Part shown: piece after piece, positions 62,515 through 64,000 of the stretch | How positions within the stretch are numbered: position 1 is the stretch's first letter | How the letters are laid out: every line of letters begins with the position of its first letter | From: Candidatus Cryosericum septentrionale | Lineage (GTDB): Bacteria; Caldisericota; Caldisericia; Cryosericales; Cryosericaceae | DNA: 64,000 bases | Reading direction: 5' to 3' | Assembly: GCF_003570995.1 (NCBI RefSeq) | Contig: NZ_QXIY01000033.1 | Coordinates: forward strand, 22,393 to 86,392 | Notes under the pieces: generated by a model | Told to the model about the DNA's origin: nothing | Database searches by the model: none | The model's input: the letters and a program-made list of their open reading frames with translations, nothing else | Program-made: the position numbers and the translations under genes

Positions 62515-63039
62515 CTAGAACTCGATTCCCTTCTGGGCGGGGATGCCTTGGTGGAAGTGGTGCTTGACCTCGATGACCTCGCTGACCATGTCGGCAACGT
62601 CCATCAGGAGTGAAGGAGCCCCACGCCCCGTTATGCAGACCGACATGAACTGGGGCCTGTGTGACAGCAGCTCGAGAACATCTGTCTCAGGAATGAGGCC
62701 ATAGTCGATGGCGCAGTTGAGCTCGTCCAGGATCACGAGCTCATGTCGTTCTTCCACGAACGCGTTGCGGGCGACGTTCATTCCCCGTTGTGCCTCCATC
62801 CTGTCCAGCAGACTGACCTGTTCCTTGGTGACCCAGTGGTGCAGACCCGTCTGGACAACCTCGAATCCAGGCAGAAAGGCGATGCCTTTCAGCTCGGAGT
62901 AGCTTGGGTCCCCCTTCATGAACTGGACGAGCAGGACGCGCTGTCCGGCTCCGATGGCTCTGAGGCCGAGACCCAGCGCCGCGGTCGTCTTCCCCTTGCC
63001 GTTGCCTGTGTACACCATCACCAGACCATGCTGTTCCAT
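62515..63039 (-). CDS. cobO: Cob(I)yrinic acid a,c-diamide adenosyltransferase (CobO/BtuR type)
   Basis: A 174-residue enzyme that attaches the adenosyl group to cobalt to make coenzyme B12. The P-loop GNGKGKTTAALG, LLVQFMKG and VILDELNCAIDYGLI are diagnostic. The start is ATG 63039, with GGAGGCGAC upstream. With the BtuFCD-like importer at 52-55 kb it suggests corrinoid salvage. Confidence 0.92.
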   Translation of the reverse strand: MEQHGLVMVYTGNGKGKTTAALGLGLRAIGAGQRVLLVQFMKGDPSYSELKGIAFLPGFEVVQTGLHHWVTKEQVSLLDRMEAQRGMNVARNAFVEERHELVILDELNCAIDYGLIPETDVLELLSHRPQFMSVCITGRGAPSLLMDVADMVSEVIEVKHHFHQGIPAQKGIEF

Positions 63040-63083
63040 TGTCGCCTCCACTGCAGGGATGTCATTTACAGTATAGTGCCTTC

Positions 63084-63219
63084 GTCATTCCCGCGTATGC
63101 GGGAATCCATCTTGTCTCTGTCATTCCCGCAAATGCGCGAGTCTTTCTCCTCTGTCCGTCATTCCCGCGAAGGCGGGAATCTACCTCTCCATCCGTCATT
63201 CCCGCGAAGGCGGGAATCC
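63084..63219. repeat. Four palindromic REP-like repeats
   Basis: Four 24-25-base units start at 63084, 63120, 63158 and 63195. Units 1, 3 and 4 read GTCATTCCCGCG, a few bases, then GCGGGAATC; unit 2 is degraded. They are separated by 11-13 bases. The palindrome resembles dispersed ATTCCC/GGGAAT repeats of many genomes. Confidence 0.85.
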
Positions 63220-63227
63220 ATGCATCG

Positions 63228-63333
63228 TGAGGTCCACTCCGCTGCTCCTTTCTCGTCCGAAGGACCAGCAGTATTCTGTCATTCTTCACCTCCCGTTTTC
63301 TCATGAGTGTACGGAGCCAGTTCACCTCCATTT
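63228..63333 (-). mobile_element. Fragment of the rve-type IS, left end only
   Basis: Read on the minus strand, this matches the first about 100 bases of rve-IS copy 2: a diverged terminal repeat (AATGGAGGTGAA for AATGTACGTGAA), CTCATGAGAAAACGG, and GACAGAATACTGCTGGTCC. The transposase gene is missing. IS110 copy B is joined to the terminal repeat. Confidence 0.75.
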
Positions 63334-63380
63334 CGTACGATATCATCGATACTATTCCAGGTAGTATGGGTGAGAGGCAA

Positions 63381-63556
63381 GGGTAGACCGTACGTACATT
63401 GAAGCAATGAGCAATCCTCATGAGCTTGGACTAAAGATGGATCGCCCTTCCAAAGTTTGTGGTGGATCAGAAGCGGAAGAAGGTTCTTCCAGCTTGGGTT
63501 ATGGACGAAATGAAACGCTTATGGAAGGGCAACCCATTGCAAACTCTCCTCATACA
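63381..63556 (+). ncRNA. Candidate IS110 bridge RNA, copy B
   Basis: Same architecture as copy A: ACGTACATT at 63392-63400, loop-1 stem ATGAG/CTCAT, and loop-2 stem GCCCTTCCA (63444-63452) / TGGAAGGGC (63522-63530). The two loop patches differ from copy A: GGACTAAAG at 63428-63436 in place of GTACGATAG, and GGTGGATC at 63461-63468 in place of TGTAGTATC. The stems are unchanged. Confidence 0.6.
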
Positions 63557-63571
63557 GCAAGGAGGTTTCGT

Positions 63572-64000
63572 ATGACAGATTATATCGGCATTGATGTTTC
63601 AAAGCAATCGTTGGAGCTCTGGGATGGAACACAGGAGGGTGAGGTTCCCAATGAGAAGAGTTTGAAGACCCTGAAGAAGCTCCTCAAGAAGAGGTATGGA
63701 GGGGAGTGGAACGAGACAGTACGGTTCATCTATGAACCAACAGGACCCTATTCAAACTACCTGCGTGTATTTGCTGCAGAACACGAGGTCCGGGTGGTTG
63801 AAGTGAATCCAAAGAAGAGTGCGAACTTCGCAAAGGTAGTGGGGAACAGATCGAAGACCGATACCGTTGATGCGAAGACGCTCTCCGCCTTTCATGCCTT
63901 GCTCGCAGAAGAAGACTTCCAGATCCCTGAGATGGATGAGATAGCGGAACAGCTGGGAGCATTCATCGGGAGGTATGAGATCATCCAGAAGACAAGGACC
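63572..64000 (+). CDS. IS110-family recombinase, N-terminal part
   Basis: The first 143 codons of a recombinase closely similar to copy A, with the DEDD residues YIGIDVSK, FIYEPTGPYSNYL and RSKTDTVDAK. AAGGAGG precedes ATG 63572. The gene is cut by the window end. Confidence 0.88.
   Translation, partial: MTDYIGIDVSKQSLELWDGTQEGEVPNEKSLKTLKKLLKKRYGGEWNETVRFIYEPTGPYSNYLRVFAAEHEVRVVEVNPKKSANFAKVVGNRSKTDTVDAKTLSAFHALLAEEDFQIPEMDEIAEQLGAFIGRYEIIQKTRT

Larger units (their letters stand above)
63334..64000 (+). mobile_element. IS110-family element, copy B (runs off the window)
   Basis: The left end begins CGTACGAT as in copy A, then the conserved leader and recombinase start follow. The right end lies beyond base 64000. 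Confidence 0.8.

Noticed and set aside
63084..63219. Possible CRISPR array (four regularly spaced repeats, with a Cas6 in the window)
   Set aside because: The repeats are perfect palindromes of 24-25 bases, the gaps are only 11-13 bases and are pyrimidine-rich and alike, and one unit is degraded. This is a REP-type cluster.

Overview
The window is bacterial chromosome in two base-composition classes. Most of it is GC-rich with tightly packed operons, many four-base start/stop overlaps, GTG starts and strong purine-rich ribosome binding sites. Two stretches (about 23.6-36.9 kb and 50.8-51.8 kb) are strikingly AT-rich and look acquired. Gene content suggests an anaerobic or fermentative heterotroph that lives on amino sugars, glycans and amino acids: a GTP-type PEP carboxykinase, PTS enzyme I/HPr with two complete PTS permeases, histidine degradation, cobalamin-type import and metal import. 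I cannot name the lineage with confidence. No rRNA, tRNA or CRISPR array is visible.

Layout. 0-6 kb: 3' end of pckG, a methyltransferase, ptsH-ptsI, a secreted Amidase_6 protein, and a canonical Mn/Fe NRAMP transporter. 6.2-7.9 kb: an orphan Cas6 endoribonuclease with a roughly 300-residue disordered repeat tail. 8-15 kb: two tandem MATE exporters behind a palindrome-containing promoter, a PRC-MgtE_N-CBS protein coupled to an NRMT-like NRAMP transporter (probable Mg system), and an MFS exporter. 15-22 kb: a hybrid histidine kinase, a secreted phosphodiester glycosidase, a small membrane protein, a HAD-phosphatase remnant, a ceramidase-like hydrolase and a double-SIS protein.

22-37 kb is the acquired island: an rve-type IS, a PRD regulator, an Ula-type PTS (A, B, C), nagA, a SIS protein, a second copy of the IS with an IS110 element nested in its terminal repeat, then kbaZ-agaS-kbaY and a dead IS481. 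Together this is an N-acetylgalactosamine/galactosamine-type pathway to tagatose bisphosphate, split by insertion sequences. 37-45.5 kb is a native GC-rich amino-sugar operon: a fused mannose-family EIICD, EIIA, EIIB, a SIS gene with an in-frame amber codon, an oxidoreductase, nagA, two HAD phosphatases and another SIS gene.

45.6-50.5 kb: HAD-hutH-hutU-nitroreductase on the minus strand. 50.8-51.6 kb: an AT-rich SIS gene. 52-55 kb: a BtuFCD-type ABC importer. 55.3-61.5 kb: a GerMN lipoprotein, cysteine desulfurase and IscU-like scaffold, a GPH transporter, a GNAT-like protein, and a SerK-like serine kinase with a cysteine synthase. 61.6-64 kb: an EamA transporter, cobO, palindromic repeats, a fragment of the rve IS and a second IS110 running off the end.

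The most unusual system is the IS110 pair. Both copies carry a conserved structured leader before the recombinase that reads like a two-loop bridge RNA. Its first-loop guide segment matches the terminal repeat of the other IS family, and both IS110 copies sit in exactly that repeat.
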